Shown here: positions 1-12,113 of the stretch, piece after piece
How positions within the stretch are numbered: position 1 is the first letter of the stretch
How the letters are laid out: every line of letters begins with the position of its first letter
Source of the DNA: Pseudomonas sp. CCI4.2
GTDB taxonomy: Bacteria; Pseudomonadota; Gammaproteobacteria; Pseudomonadales; Pseudomonadaceae
Assembly: GCF_034350045.1 (NCBI RefSeq)
Contig: NZ_CP133781.1
Coordinates: 2,324,001-2,388,000, forward strand
Direction: 5' to 3'
DNA length: 64,000 nucleotides
The notes under the pieces: generated by a model
Told to the model about the DNA's origin: nothing
What the model saw: the letters and a program-made list of their open reading frames with translations, nothing else
The model's database searches: none
Translations under genes and position numbers: made by a program

Positions 1-131
1 AGGGTATGGTTTTCGACTTAGAGCCTGCCCTTGATGACGACGATGAAATCGATCCTGATGACGAAGGACCGCCACCGGAAAGCGAACCACCGCGACCGAC
101 CGGTAGGCCAAGTCTGAAAGTGGTCAAGTAA
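1..131 (+). CDS. sspB: SspB, ClpXP protease adaptor (3' end only)
   Basis: This is the C-terminal tail of a gene that begins before the window. Reading in frame from base 3 gives 42 residues: an Asp/Glu-rich linker, then a Pro-rich stretch, then the end GRPSLKVVK. That final motif matches the ClpX-binding tail of SspB, the adaptor that delivers ssrA-tagged proteins to ClpXP. The flexible acidic linker is also typical of SspB. In Pseudomonas sspB follows sspA and lies next to the dolP-gmhA-yraN-lpoA group, as here. The substrate-binding domain is outside the window. A strong hairpin terminator follows 22 bp after the stop. Confidence 0.88.
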   Translation, partial: GMVFDLEPALDDDDEIDPDDEGPPPESEPPRPTGRPSLKVVK

Positions 132-153
132 TCGGATTCGTGTAGGTTGAAAC

Positions 154-189
154 AAAAAAAACGCCGACAGCAATGTCGGCGTTTTTTTT
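154..189. terminator. Bidirectional rho-independent terminator after sspB
   Basis: A 16-bp inverted repeat (154-169 with 174-189) closes on a GCAA tetraloop. The arms are A8-CGCCGACA and TGTCGGCG-T8, so either strand gives a GC-rich stem with a U tract. It ends sspB. Its use for the minus-strand dolP operon is less certain, because about 300 bp separate them. Confidence 0.93.
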
Positions 190-190
190 G

Positions 191-495
191 TATTTCTGTA
201 GGACCGAATTCAGGTGGCGCACACATTCTGACCTGCTGAACACCGTGATCAGATTTTCAGTGCCGACTATTCCGTGTCTGCCAAAAATCTTTGTGGGAGT
301 TGGCTTGCCAACGAAAGCGTCAATGCGGGCGACCCAGGTTTCAGGTCGACATCACGGCGCGATTACGGGCGTCTTCGCAGGCAAGCCCACAGTATCTGCG
401 GCTTCTGCAGTTCCTACAGGCCGTTTGTTACCGCGACGACGCGTTGACGGGCCACCTCAGGGAATGAATGAATTCGGTCCCAGATCAGGGCGTGG
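191..495. repeat. Gene-free spacer with a REP-like inverted repeat
   Basis: This 305-bp spacer lies between the ends of sspB and dolP. At 292-309 it has TGTGGGAGTTGGCTTGCC and at 380-391 GGCAAGCCCACA, an inverted pair, followed by CTGCAGTTCCTACAGG at 416-420 and around. These resemble the Pseudomonas GTAGGAGC/GCAAGCC intergenic repeats seen elsewhere in the window. A 108-codon open frame crosses it, but it runs through the repeat and has no recognisable domain, so I do not call a gene. Confidence 0.55.
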
Positions 496-1664
<1,169 letters not shown>

Positions 1665-1789
1665 CTATGTGACCTTAAGTAGGGCAACTGCTCCAGGCAC
1701 AAACAATGTGCAGCCTGCAAAGCAAAATCGGTATAGGTATGTCGTTCAAAAAATCAGGCATTCAGATTCGACAAGTCCTGCCGCCTGAT

Positions 1790-2164
1790 TTAGCTGTCAA
1801 ATGCATTTTGGAGCCAGTTAAACGAGGGTTCCTTGCCAGGGTTGCCGTTGATGCCAATCACATCGAAACGGCAGGGGGAATCAGCCCAGCGTGACGCGTG
1901 TTGCAGAAAATATTGTGCGGCGACGACAAGCTTTTCGCGCTTGCGAATATCGACGCTTTCAAGCGCTCCACCCCAGCCCGCATGGCGGCGATAGCGCACT
2001 TCGACGAATACTACTGTATCGCCATCAAGCATGACCAGATCGAGTTCACCACGTTTGCATATCCAATTCTGTGCGATGAGGCTCAAGCCCTGTTGCTGGA
2101 GATAATTCAGGGCGAAGGCTTCCGCCTCACGCCCTGCTTGCAGATGCGGTGCGCCTGCGATCAA
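1790..2164 (-). CDS. yraN: YraN (UPF0102) nuclease-like protein
   Basis: The product is 124 residues if translated from the TTG at 2164. It has the YraN/UPF0102 signature: GREAEAFALNYLQQQG, then the restriction-endonuclease-like core KRGELDLVMLDGDTVVFVEVRYR, where E-D-x-EVR could form a metal site. Biochemical function is not settled for the family. The longer frame from 2215 adds 17 residues unlike YraN N-termini and would overlap lpoA by 55 bp. The TTG start overlaps the lpoA TGA by 3 bp (TTGA) and gives the usual family length, so I prefer it. Next gene downstream is gmhA/diaA, after a spacer of about 125 bp. Confidence 0.85.
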   Translation of the reverse strand: MIAGAPHLQAGREAEAFALNYLQQQGLSLIAQNWICKRGELDLVMLDGDTVVFVEVRYRRHAGWGGALESVDIRKREKLVVAAQYFLQHASRWADSPCRFDVIGINGNPGKEPSFNWLQNAFDS

Positions 2165-3972
2165 TGTGCGGTGTCCGGCAGGCGTTGAACCTGGCCGCCG
2201 ACAAATTGAGCCCATGGCAGTTGCCGCTCAATACGTTGCCCTTCACCCAGGCTCAAATTGCCGGACTCGCCGTCGAGACGGGTGTCAGGCAAGGCTTTGA
2301 GTTGTGACAGACGCGGTGCCAAGCGATAAGCATCGATCCCCATGGCGTACAACCGACCCAAGCTTCCGGCGGCTTGCGGCCATTGCGCGGTCACTTGCTT
2401 GTGCAGCGGGTCGCTGGTGTTCAGTAGCCATGGCGTGTCGCAGAATTGAATGCCTTCCAAGTCCTTGTATTGCGCTTGATCGCCACTGTTGGTGAACAGT
2501 TGCGAGGTCGCGTACACAGGTACGTCACCGGCATATTGGAACACCAACGTTGGTTTGATCTGCTGGGCTAGCTGGGGTGTTGCGGCCAGGAATATAAAAT
2601 CGATGTCCTGACGACGTGTTGGCTGAGGTGCTTGAGCGCCTGCGGTGTTCTGCAAGCTTTTGGCGCGGGCATCGACATTACGCAGTTGGAACATGTCGGC
2701 AATTTGCTGGGCGAGGGCGACCGGCTGGTCGACATGCTCAGCGACGATGAACGTACCGCCCAATGCTTGCCAGCTTTGACGGAAAGCATCTAGAACACGG
2801 TCACCCCACTCACCTTTGGGCACCATGGCGGCAGCGCTGCGCTTGCCATCGGCCCAAGCGCGACGCGCGACTTCTCGGGCTTCGTCTTCAGCGGCCAGTC
2901 CAAACTGGAACAACTCTGGTGGACCCGCTTGACGTGAATCGCTGTAGTTAAGAGCCAGCGTTGTGATCGGCAAATGCGGATGGCTGCTCAGTTGTTTGAC
3001 CAGTGGCTTTTCCAGCGGGCCGATGACCAATTGCACTCCGGACGCCTTGGCCTGACGGTAAAATTCGTCAAGCGAAGTCAACCGCGAGCTGTCGAACACC
3101 TGGATCACAGGTGGTTTTTGTCCGGCTTGCTGAGCTTGATAGTGCGCAGCCATGAAGCCTTCACGCAGTGCTCGGGCTACCGAAACCAGCGGGCCATCTT
3201 GTGGCAGCAACAACGCGATTTTAGTCAGCGGCTCACTGGCCAGTGCCTTGAGCGCCACCAGCGGCAGTGGCAATTGCTGGGCCGCCGGATGCTGCGGGTT
3301 TTGCGCTTTCCACGTATCAATCGCAGCTTGCTGTTGTTCAAGCGTGCCAGCGGTTTTCACCACCAGGGCCAAACTCAACCAGCCTGCCAGGTCTCCGTTG
3401 CCAGTGCCTTGCAGTTGCTCGGGAGGTAATTGGGAAACCAGCGACCAGATCGCTTCGTGGTTAGCCGTGGCATCGCCGTTCTTAAGCAGCGGCGCTATAA
3501 ATACCCGTTGGCTGGCGGCCGCCAGGATTTGGCCGTCGGCTTCTAGTGCGCGCGCTTGAACGAGGCCCGTGCGCACTTGCTGATCGATAGGCAGTTCACC
3601 CAAACGTTGCAGGCTTGGATGGCTTAACGCTGCCAGCGCGACCTTGGGTTGGTTGCGACCCAGTGCCAGTTCAGCAGCAAGAGTGCTGGCGTAGACCTGT
3701 TGTGCGGGTTTGAGCTGATCAAGAGGCACTTGCTCTAGAATTTTTGCAGCTCGGCCCACGTTGCCTTGTCGATTGGCTTGGTCGGCCGCGCTCAGTCTGA
3801 GCGTCGCAGCTTGATCGGGGGTTTTGGCGGCAGCGGCTTGTTCGAGCAATTGCTCGATGCTGGCGTCAGGTGTGCGAGGCAGCTCGCCAAGGGTTGACGA
3901 CGGCGAGCTGGCACACGCGGCCAACAGGGCAGCGAGACAAAGGGCGGTGAACAGGCGCAGGCAAGCGATCAT
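2161..3972 (-). CDS. lpoA: LpoA (YraM), outer-membrane lipoprotein activator of PBP1a
   Basis: The 603-residue protein starts with a lipoprotein signal (lipobox LAAC, Cys about residue 20). An N-terminal helical TPR-like part (about 25-250) rich in Ala, Gln and Leu follows. The C-terminal half is a periplasmic-binding-protein-like fold: KIALLLPQDGPL, VQVFDSSR-type and GPLEKPLVKQL segments, as in LpoA. LpoA reaches through the peptidoglycan to stimulate the class A penicillin-binding protein from the outer membrane. It is first in the lpoA-yraN-gmhA-dolP set and divergent from rsmI. The combination of lipobox, size and neighbours makes the assignment firm. Confidence 0.92.
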   Translation of the reverse strand: MIACLRLFTALCLAALLAACASSPSSTLGELPRTPDASIEQLLEQAAAAKTPDQAATLRLSAADQANRQGNVGRAAKILEQVPLDQLKPAQQVYASTLAAELALGRNQPKVALAALSHPSLQRLGELPIDQQVRTGLVQARALEADGQILAAASQRVFIAPLLKNGDATANHEAIWSLVSQLPPEQLQGTGNGDLAGWLSLALVVKTAGTLEQQQAAIDTWKAQNPQHPAAQQLPLPLVALKALASEPLTKIALLLPQDGPLVSVARALREGFMAAHYQAQQAGQKPPVIQVFDSSRLTSLDEFYRQAKASGVQLVIGPLEKPLVKQLSSHPHLPITTLALNYSDSRQAGPPELFQFGLAAEDEAREVARRAWADGKRSAAAMVPKGEWGDRVLDAFRQSWQALGGTFIVAEHVDQPVALAQQIADMFQLRNVDARAKSLQNTAGAQAPQPTRRQDIDFIFLAATPQLAQQIKPTLVFQYAGDVPVYATSQLFTNSGDQAQYKDLEGIQFCDTPWLLNTSDPLHKQVTAQWPQAAGSLGRLYAMGIDAYRLAPRLSQLKALPDTRLDGESGNLSLGEGQRIERQLPWAQFVGGQVQRLPDTAH

Positions 3973-4241
3973 GTATGTGATCCTGATACTCGAGCAAATA
4001 GGCGGGAATTGTACCCAAGCACCGGCCGGGGCGCGATGTTGGTGGCGTTAAAGCGGTGATATTGGTCCCGGCGCAGGAAAATAAGGGGTGATCCGGCGTT
4101 TTTTTTGCTTATTCACGTCGTGCGGTAACGAAAACAAACGTTTTTTTAAGACTGTTTCAGTGTTCACCGGTGGCAGCTATCCGTTCGCTCAGGCCTTAAT
4201 CTGTACAATGCGTTTTTTGTTTCACACAAGAGGTGTGCGCT
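3973..4241. promoter_or_regulatory. Divergent lpoA/rsmI control region
   Basis: This 269-bp spacer separates two divergently transcribed genes. A -10-like TACAAT at 4204-4209 on the plus strand lies 33 bp before the rsmI start. On the minus strand, TACAAT (the complement of 4003-4010) could serve lpoA. Neither has a good -35 at 17 bp. The plus strand is also A/T rich with several T runs (4099-4106, 4141-4147). Confidence 0.4.
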
Positions 4242-5114
4242 TTGACTGCTCCAGGTGCTTTGAATTCCGCTCCAGGCTCGCTTTATGTTGTGGCCACGCC
4301 TATCGGTAACCTGGATGACATGAGCGTGCGTGCGCTGAAGGTGTTGCGCGACGTGGCGTTAATTGCCGCCGAAGATACGCGCCACTCGTTACGGTTGATG
4401 CAGCACTTTGGTATCCCAACGCCGCTGGCGGCGTGTCACGAACATAACGAGCGGGAAGAGGGCAGTCGTTTTCTGACGCGTTTGTTGGCCGGAGATGATG
4501 TTGCACTCATTTCCGACGCGGGTACGCCACTGATCTCGGACCCCGGTTATCACTTGGTGCGTCAAGCGCGTGCTGCGGGTATTCGGGTGGTGCCCGTGCC
4601 GGGGGCGTGCGCGTTGATCGCCGCGTTGTCGGCTGCGGGTTTACCTTCCGATCGATTTATCTTCGAAGGCTTTTTACCCGCTAAAGCAGTTGGCCGCAGG
4701 GCTCGGCTTGAGTTGCTGAAGGATGAGCCTCGCACGCTGATCTTCTATGAGGCGCCGCACCGCATTCTTGAGTGCTTGCAGGACCTTGAGTCGGTATTCG
4801 GTCCAGAGCGCCCGGCGTTGCTGGCGCGAGAGCTGACCAAAACATTTGAAACCCTCAAAGGACTGCCGTTGTCGGAGTTACGTGCTTTTGTCGAAGGTGA
4901 CAGCAATCAGCAGCGTGGCGAGTGCGTGGTGTTGGTTGCAGGTTGGACGGCGTCGGAAGATGAAGACGTTATTGGTACCGAGGCGCGGCGCATTCTGGAT
5001 CTCTTGCTGGAAGAAATGCCGCTCAAACGGGCTGCCGCGCTGGCTGCCGAAATCACCGGCGTGCGCAAAAACTTGCTTTATCAGGTAGCGCTGGACAAGC
5101 AGAAAGGCGCATAA
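4242..5114 (+). CDS. rsmI: RsmI, 16S rRNA 2'-O-ribose C1402 methyltransferase
   Basis: The 290-residue SAM-dependent tetrapyrrole-methylase-fold enzyme methylates the ribose of C1402 in 16S rRNA; RsmH, encoded 1.2 kb away, methylates N4 of the same base. Visible motifs are SLYVVATPIGNLDDMS near the N-terminus, AAEDTRHS, ALISDAGTPLISDPG and VVPVPGACA, all standard for RsmI. I place the start at TTG 4242: AGAGG at 4229-4233 sits 8 bp upstream. The frame also opens at GTG 4233, but that overlaps the ribosome-binding site. No ATG lies nearby in frame. The RNase P RNA follows after about 85 bp. Confidence 0.92.
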   Translation: MTAPGALNSAPGSLYVVATPIGNLDDMSVRALKVLRDVALIAAEDTRHSLRLMQHFGIPTPLAACHEHNEREEGSRFLTRLLAGDDVALISDAGTPLISDPGYHLVRQARAAGIRVVPVPGACALIAALSAAGLPSDRFIFEGFLPAKAVGRRARLELLKDEPRTLIFYEAPHRILECLQDLESVFGPERPALLARELTKTFETLKGLPLSELRAFVEGDSNQQRGECVVLVAGWTASEDEDVIGTEARRILDLLLEEMPLKRAAALAAEITGVRKNLLYQVALDKQKGA

Positions 5115-5200
5115 ACAACGGCACTGCTGCCAACTGCCAAAGGGCCCAAAGCGTATTAAAGCTTGTTCTTGACGGTTTGTGCCGCTAACCTTGGCGGCGG

Positions 5201-5557
5201 AGAGTCGATTGGACAGTCGCTGCCTTCTATTGTTCCGCAATAGAGGGGGGAGGAAAGTCCGGGCTCCATAGGGCAGAGTGCCAGGTAATGCCTGGGAGGC
5301 GCGAGCCTACGGAAAGTGCCACAGAAAATAACCGCCTAAGCACTTCGGTGCCGGTAAGGGTGAAAAGGTGCGGTAAGAGCGCACCGCACGTCTGGCAACA
5401 GGTCGTGGTCAAGGTAAACCCCACTCGGAGCAAGACCAAATAGGGTTCCAAGGCGTGGCCCGCGCTGGAACCGGGTAGGTTGCTAAAGACGTCCAGTGAT
5501 GGCCGTCGTAGACGAATGACTGTTCACGACAGAACCCGGCTTACAGATCGACTCTCC
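5201..5557 (+). ncRNA. rnpB: RNase P RNA, bacterial class A
   Basis: The ends pair as helix P1: AGAGTCGAT at 5201-5209 with ATCGACTCT at 5547-5555. Between them are the universal conserved blocks: GAGGAAAGTCCGGGCTCC near 5250, the ACAGAAA.AA.CCGCC stretch near 5322-5337, GGTAAGGGTGAAAAGGTGCGGTAAGAGCGCACC, and GACAGAACCCGGCTTA near the 3' end. Length (about 357 nt) is usual for a gammaproteobacterial class A RNA. It is the catalytic subunit that trims the 5' leader from pre-tRNAs. TTGACG at 5169-5174 is a possible -35, but no matching -10 is clear. A T/C-rich tract (5560-5575) follows. The 74- and 68-codon frames across it are not genes. Confidence 0.97.
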
Positions 5558-5761
5558 ACCTTTTTCTTTCCCCCGCTTTTCGTAGCATTAGCCCTTCGTA
5601 ATATCAAAAAAATCTTACTCTTGATAAATCACATTAACTTCGGGACTCAGACCTCTGAGCTCGTTGGGGTTTATCTGTCCAAGTAATTGAAAAATTGCAC
5701 CGAAGTCTGATTTTCCTCTCCTAAATCTCCGTTCTGTAAGGGAATTCCTTAGGGCCGCGCC

Positions 5762-5791
5762 TTGACGGTGTGGTGGGCGCATTCATATAGT
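5762..5791 (+). promoter_or_regulatory. Pmra, main promoter of the division and wall (dcw) cluster
   Basis: TTGACG at 5762-5767 and TATAGT at 5786-5791 are separated by 18 bp, a good sigma-70 match. They lie 74 bp upstream of the mraZ GTG. The preceding spacer (5576-5761) shows no gene. Because the cluster is nearly gap-free for 17 kb, this is probably its chief promoter, as in E. coli. Confidence 0.8.
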
Positions 5792-5797
5792 GTGCGC

Positions 5798-5823
5798 AAG
5801 TGGCGGAAAGTGGCACGAAGTGG
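5798..5823 (+). promoter_or_regulatory. MraZ operator: three 10-bp-spaced direct repeats
   Basis: AAGTGG occurs at 5798-5803, 5808-5813 and 5818-5823, exactly one DNA turn apart and just downstream of the -10 element. Direct GTGG/TGGG repeats of this spacing are the known binding pattern of MraZ, which represses its own operon. The location would block the promoter or early elongation. Confidence 0.82.
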
Positions 5824-5864
5824 GTTTTTTCAGCGTAAAAAGTTAATATTCGGAGATCGCGCCT

Positions 5865-6320
5865 GTGTTTCGTGGTGCAAACGCAATCAATCTTGACGCA
5901 AAGGGCCGCCTCGCTATGCCGAGTCGGTACCGCGACGAGTTGGATTCGCGTAGTGCCGGGCAGTTGATTGTCACGATTGACGCTGTAGACCCCTGCTTAT
6001 GCCTGTATCCGTTATCCGAATGGGAACTGATCGAAGCCAAGTTGCGTGACTTGGCAACTTTCCGAGAAGAAAACCGTCGTCTGCAGCGGCTGTTGATCGG
6101 GAATGCGGTCGATCTGGAACTTGATGGCAGCGGCCGTTTTCTGGTGCCACCGCGGCTGCGAGACTACGCGAAGTTGGATAAGCGCGTGATGTTAGTTGGC
6201 CAGCTAAATAAGTTTCAACTGTGGGACGAGGACGCCTGGAACGCTCTTGCTGAGGCGGATCTGGCGGCCATTCAACAACCGGGCGCTATGCCTGATGAAT
6301 TGCGTGATTTGATCTTGTGA
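5865..6320 (+). CDS. mraZ: MraZ, transcriptional repressor of the dcw cluster
   Basis: The 151-residue protein is two SpoVT/AbrB-like repeats: [25 protein letters not shown] near the start and [19 protein letters not shown] in the second half. Each carries the D.KGR/D.SGR...P.R signature of MraZ, a ring-forming DNA-binding protein that recognises direct repeats ahead of its own gene. Start is GTG 5865, with CGGAG at 5851-5855 ten bases upstream. Its TGA overlaps the GTG of rsmH (GTGA). First gene of the dcw cluster. Confidence 0.95.
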   Translation: MFRGANAINLDAKGRLAMPSRYRDELDSRSAGQLIVTIDAVDPCLCLYPLSEWELIEAKLRDLATFREENRRLQRLLIGNAVDLELDGSGRFLVPPRLRDYAKLDKRVMLVGQLNKFQLWDEDAWNALAEADLAAIQQPGAMPDELRDLIL

Positions 6321-7260
6321 CTATGACTAGCGGCTTTACCCACATCACCGTACTGCTCGAAGAAGCCGTAGAGGCTCTCGCGGTGCGTACCGATGGCTGC
6401 TATTTGGATGGCACATTCGGACGCGGCGGCCACAGCCGATTGATCTTGCAGCATCTGGGGCCCGACGGGCGTTTGCTGGGATTCGACAAAGATCCTCAAG
6501 CAATTGCCACCGGGCAAGCGCTAGCGGCCGAAGACGGCCGCTTTGTCGTTGTGCAACGTAGCTTTGCTGAGCTGGGCGCCGAAGTTGAAAGTCGCGGCTT
6601 GGCTGGCAAGGTCAACGGCATTCTTCTCGACCTCGGTGTCTCATCACCGCAGTTGGACGACCCGGAGCGTGGCTTCAGCTTCATGAACGACGGCCCTCTG
6701 GACATGCGTATGGACCCGAGTCGAGGCGTCAGCGCCGCCGAGTTCATTGCTACGGCATCCGCCGAAGAAATTGCTCGCGTGTTCAAGGAATACGGCGAAG
6801 AACGTTTTTCCAAGCGCATGGCAAACGCCGTCGTTCAACGGCGTGAGACTCAGCGCTTTGAGCGTACCGGTGACCTTGCAGAAGTGCTGAAGGTCGCGAA
6901 CCCTGCGTGGGAAAAAGGCAAGAACCCAGCGACCCGTGCCTTTCAGGGCTTACGCATTCACGTCAATAACGAGCTGGGCGACCTCGAGGCCGGGCTTGAA
7001 GCGGCGCTTGAAACCCTCGAAATTGGCGGGCGGTTGGTGGTCATCAGCTTTCACTCGCTAGAAGACCGCATCGTCAAATTGTTCATGCGCAAACTGGCTA
7101 AAGGCGAAACCGACACCATGCCTCGGGATCTGCCGATCCGTTTTCAGGCATTCGACCCAAAAATCAAAATTCTCGGCAAGGCGCAATTCGCCTCCGAAGC
7201 TGAAACCAAAGCTAACCCACGTTCGCGCAGCGCTGTCATGCGTGTTGCGGAGAAGCTTAA

Positions 7261-7264
<4 letters not shown>
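6317..7264 (+). CDS. rsmH: RsmH (MraW), 16S rRNA m4C1402 methyltransferase
   Basis: The 315-residue SAM-dependent enzyme carries [13 protein letters not shown] at its N-terminus, the SAM-binding [11 protein letters not shown], the catalytic-region [22 protein letters not shown], and the C-terminal [13 protein letters not shown]. These are the RsmH signatures. It adds the N4 methyl to C1402 of 16S rRNA, partnering RsmI encoded just upstream. I list the GTG at 6317, which overlaps the mraZ stop; the ATG at 6323, two codons later, is an equally plausible start. The stop overlaps ftsL. Confidence 0.95.
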
Positions 7265-9289
<2,025 letters not shown>

Positions 9290-9290
<1 letters not shown>

Positions 9291-10753
9291 TGTCTTCTAG
9301 CCTGAACAAGATTTTCGCCCATGCCGACCGCGATCTATTGATTCGCGAGTTGACCCTCGACAGCCGTAACGTGCGCCCTGGCGATCTGTTTCTGGCAATT
9401 CCGGGTGCCAAAATCGACGGTCGGGCGCACATCGGTGACGCCCTTAAACGTGGCGCGGCGGCGGTGGCCTATGAAGTGGACGGCGCAACCGTACTGCCAA
9501 TTACCGACGTTCCGTTGATCCCGGTTAAAGGTCTGGCTGCGCAATTGTCCGACATCGCCGGGCGTTTTTACGGCGACCCGAGCCGCAACCTGAATTTGAT
9601 CGGTGTCACCGGCACCAACGGCAAAACCAGTGTCACCCAACTGATCGCGCAAGCGCTGGATCAATTGGGTCAGCACTGCGGGATAGTCGGCACACTGGGA
9701 ACCGGTTTCCACGGTGCGCTGCAAAGCGGCCGCTTGACCACGCCTGACCCGATCACCGTGCAGGCGACCATCGCTGATTTGAGAAAGGCTGGTGCCCGCG
9801 CCGTTGCGATGGAAGTGTCCTCTCATGGCCTTGATCAAGGCCGGGCGAGCGCGTTGGCGTTCGACGTTGCGGTGCTGACGAACCTGTCTCGCGACCATCT
9901 GGATTATCACGGCACGATGCAAGCCTACGCAGCCGCCAAGGCCAAGTTGTTTGCCTGGTCCAACCTGCGTTGCCGAGTAATCAATCTGGATGACGATTTT
10001 GGTCGCCAGTTGGCTGCCAACAAACACGAATCGCGTTTGATTACCTACAGCGTCAAAGACGCCAGCGCTTCGCTGTATTGCCGCGATGCGCATTTCGACG
10101 ACGATGGCGTGCGCGCCATCTTGGTCACGGCTCAAGGCGAACATCATTTGCGCAGCAGCTTGCTGGGTCGTTTCAACCTGAGCAACGTGCTGGCAGCTAT
10201 CGGCGCATTGATGGGGCTGGATTATCCGCTGGACGAAATCATGAACGTGCTGCCGACGCTGGAAGGTCCGGTTGGCCGCATGCAACGATTGGGTGGCGGC
10301 AATCAGCCACTGGTGGTGGTTGATTACGCACACACCCCTGACGCGCTGGAAAAGGTGCTCGAAGCGCTGCGTCCGCACGCGAAAGGCCGCTTGATGTGCC
10401 TGTTCGGTTGCGGCGGAGACCGTGATCGCGGCAAGCGCCCGTTAATGGCTGAAGTGGTCGAGCGGCTGGCGGACACGGTGTTGGTCACAGATGACAACCC
10501 ACGCACCGAAGCACCGGCACAGATTTTCGATGACATCCGTAAAGGCTTCGTTGCCGCCGACACCGTGACCTTCGTCGCCGGACGCGGCCAGGCAGTGGCG
10601 CAATTGATTGCCAGTGCGTCAGCTGCGGACGTCATCGTGTTAGCGGGCAAGGGCCACGAGGACTATCAGGAAATCAACGGTCAGCGTCAGCCATTTTCTG
10701 ATCTCGAAGAAGCCAGCAAAGCCTTGGCTGCATGGGAGGTGGCGCATGCTTAA
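9290..10753 (+). CDS. murE: MurE, UDP-MurNAc-L-Ala-D-Glu:meso-DAP ligase
   Basis: The 487-residue Mur ligase adds meso-diaminopimelate to the UDP-MurNAc dipeptide in the cytoplasm. It has the three Mur-ligase domains; the ATP loop GVTGTNGKTSVT is at about 104-115, followed by TTPDP and VSSHGLDQGR. The motif DNPRTE near residue 402 is the DNPR signature that selects meso-DAP rather than lysine, as expected for a Gram-negative. It begins on the last base of ftsI and its end overlaps murF by 8 bp. Confidence 0.96.
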
Positions 10754-12113
10754 GCCTCTGGCCTTCAGTGAACTGGTTGCGCCACTGAGTGGCCGTTTGG
10801 TCGGCGCTGATTGCACCTTTACCGGGGTGAGCATTGATAGTCGACACATTGTGCCGGGTCAGCTGTTTATCGCACTTGCCGGTCCCAATTTTGATGGTCA
10901 CGACTACCTGAATGACGTCGCAAGTAAAGGCGCGGTCGGCGCGCTGGTCGAGCGTGAAATCCCGGGTTCGGTGTTGCCGCAATTGGTCGTCACCGACACT
11001 CGTCAGGCGTTGGCGCAACTCGGTGCGTTGAATCGCAGCCGGTTTGACAAGCCGGTAGCGGCGATCACTGGTTCCAGCGGCAAAACCACCACCAAGGAAA
11101 TGCTCGCCAGCATCCTGCGTACCCGTGGATCGGTCCTGGCCACCCGTGGCAATTTAAACAACGAGTTGGGGGTTCCACTGACCCTGCTTGAACTGGCGCC
11201 GGAGCATTCAGCAGCCGTCATCGAATTGGGTGCGTCCCGCCTCGGTGAAATCAGTTACACCGTCGATTTGGCAAAACCTCAGGTTGCCGTCATCACCAAC
11301 GCAGGGACCGCCCATGTGGGTGAGTTCGGCGGGCCGGAGAAGATCGTCCAGGCCAAGGGTGAAATCCTTGAGGGTTTGGGCGCCAACGGTACGGCCGTCC
11401 TCAATCGAGACGATATCGCCTTTGCTACCTGGCGCGCCCGCGCCAAGGGTCGCCCGGTGCTGAGTTTCGCCTTGAGTGATGACGCAGCAGATTTTTACGC
11501 CAGGGACCTGACCCGCGATGCACGCGGCTGCCCTAGCTTCACGCTGCATGGTCCGTCCGGTTCGGCATCGATTCAGCTCAACTTACTGGGCGCCTATAAC
11601 ATTGCCAACGCGTTGGCGGCTGCGGCCGCGGCGCATGCCCTGGGCGTATCGCTGGACGGTATCGTCGCGGGTTTGGCTGCGGTGCAACCGGTCAAGGGCC
11701 GTGCGGTGGCGCAGTTAGCCACTAACGGCATTCGTCTGATTGATGACACGTATAACGCTAACCCCACCGCCATGTGCGCAGCCGTTGATATACTCGCCGG
11801 CTTTTCTGGGCGCACCGTCTTGGTGCTCGGAGACATTGGCGAGCTAGGCGAGTGGGCCGAGCAGGGTCACCGCGATGTAGGTGCGTATGCCGCTGGTAAG
11901 GTCTCGGCGTTGTACGCGGTTGGGCCATTAATGGCTTACGCAGTAAAAGCGTTCGGCGAGCACGGCCGTCACTTCGCAAATCAGCAAGACCTGATCGCAG
12001 CGCTTGGCGCCGAGCAGGACACTAACACCACCATTTTGATTAAAGGTTCGCGCAGCGCAGCGATGGAAAACATCGTCGCCGCTTTGTGTGGTTCTAGCCA
12101 GGAGAAACATTAA
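10746..12113 (+). CDS. murF: MurF, UDP-MurNAc-tripeptide:D-Ala-D-Ala ligase
   Basis: The 455-residue Mur ligase attaches D-Ala-D-Ala to the UDP-MurNAc tripeptide, completing the cytoplasmic pentapeptide. Its ATP loop [13 protein letters not shown] is near residue 105, with [15 protein letters not shown] and DDTYNANP (substrate and ATP contacts) further on. It starts inside the end of murE (8-bp overlap), preceded by GGAGG at 10735-10739, and ends one base into mraY (TAATG). Confidence 0.96.
   Translation: MLKPLAFSELVAPLSGRLVGADCTFTGVSIDSRHIVPGQLFIALAGPNFDGHDYLNDVASKGAVGALVEREIPGSVLPQLVVTDTRQALAQLGALNRSRFDKPVAAITGSSGKTTTKEMLASILRTRGSVLATRGNLNNELGVPLTLLELAPEHSAAVIELGASRLGEISYTVDLAKPQVAVITNAGTAHVGEFGGPEKIVQAKGEILEGLGANGTAVLNRDDIAFATWRARAKGRPVLSFALSDDAADFYARDLTRDARGCPSFTLHGPSGSASIQLNLLGAYNIANALAAAAAAHALGVSLDGIVAGLAAVQPVKGRAVAQLATNGIRLIDDTYNANPTAMCAAVDILAGFSGRTVLVLGDIGELGEWAEQGHRDVGAYAAGKVSALYAVGPLMAYAVKAFGEHGRHFANQQDLIAALGAEQDTNTTILIKGSRSAAMENIVAALCGSSQEKH

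Noticed and set aside
5227..5686. Short open frames over the RNase P RNA
   Set aside because: The RNA is certain from its conserved blocks and P1 helix; the frames are by-products.
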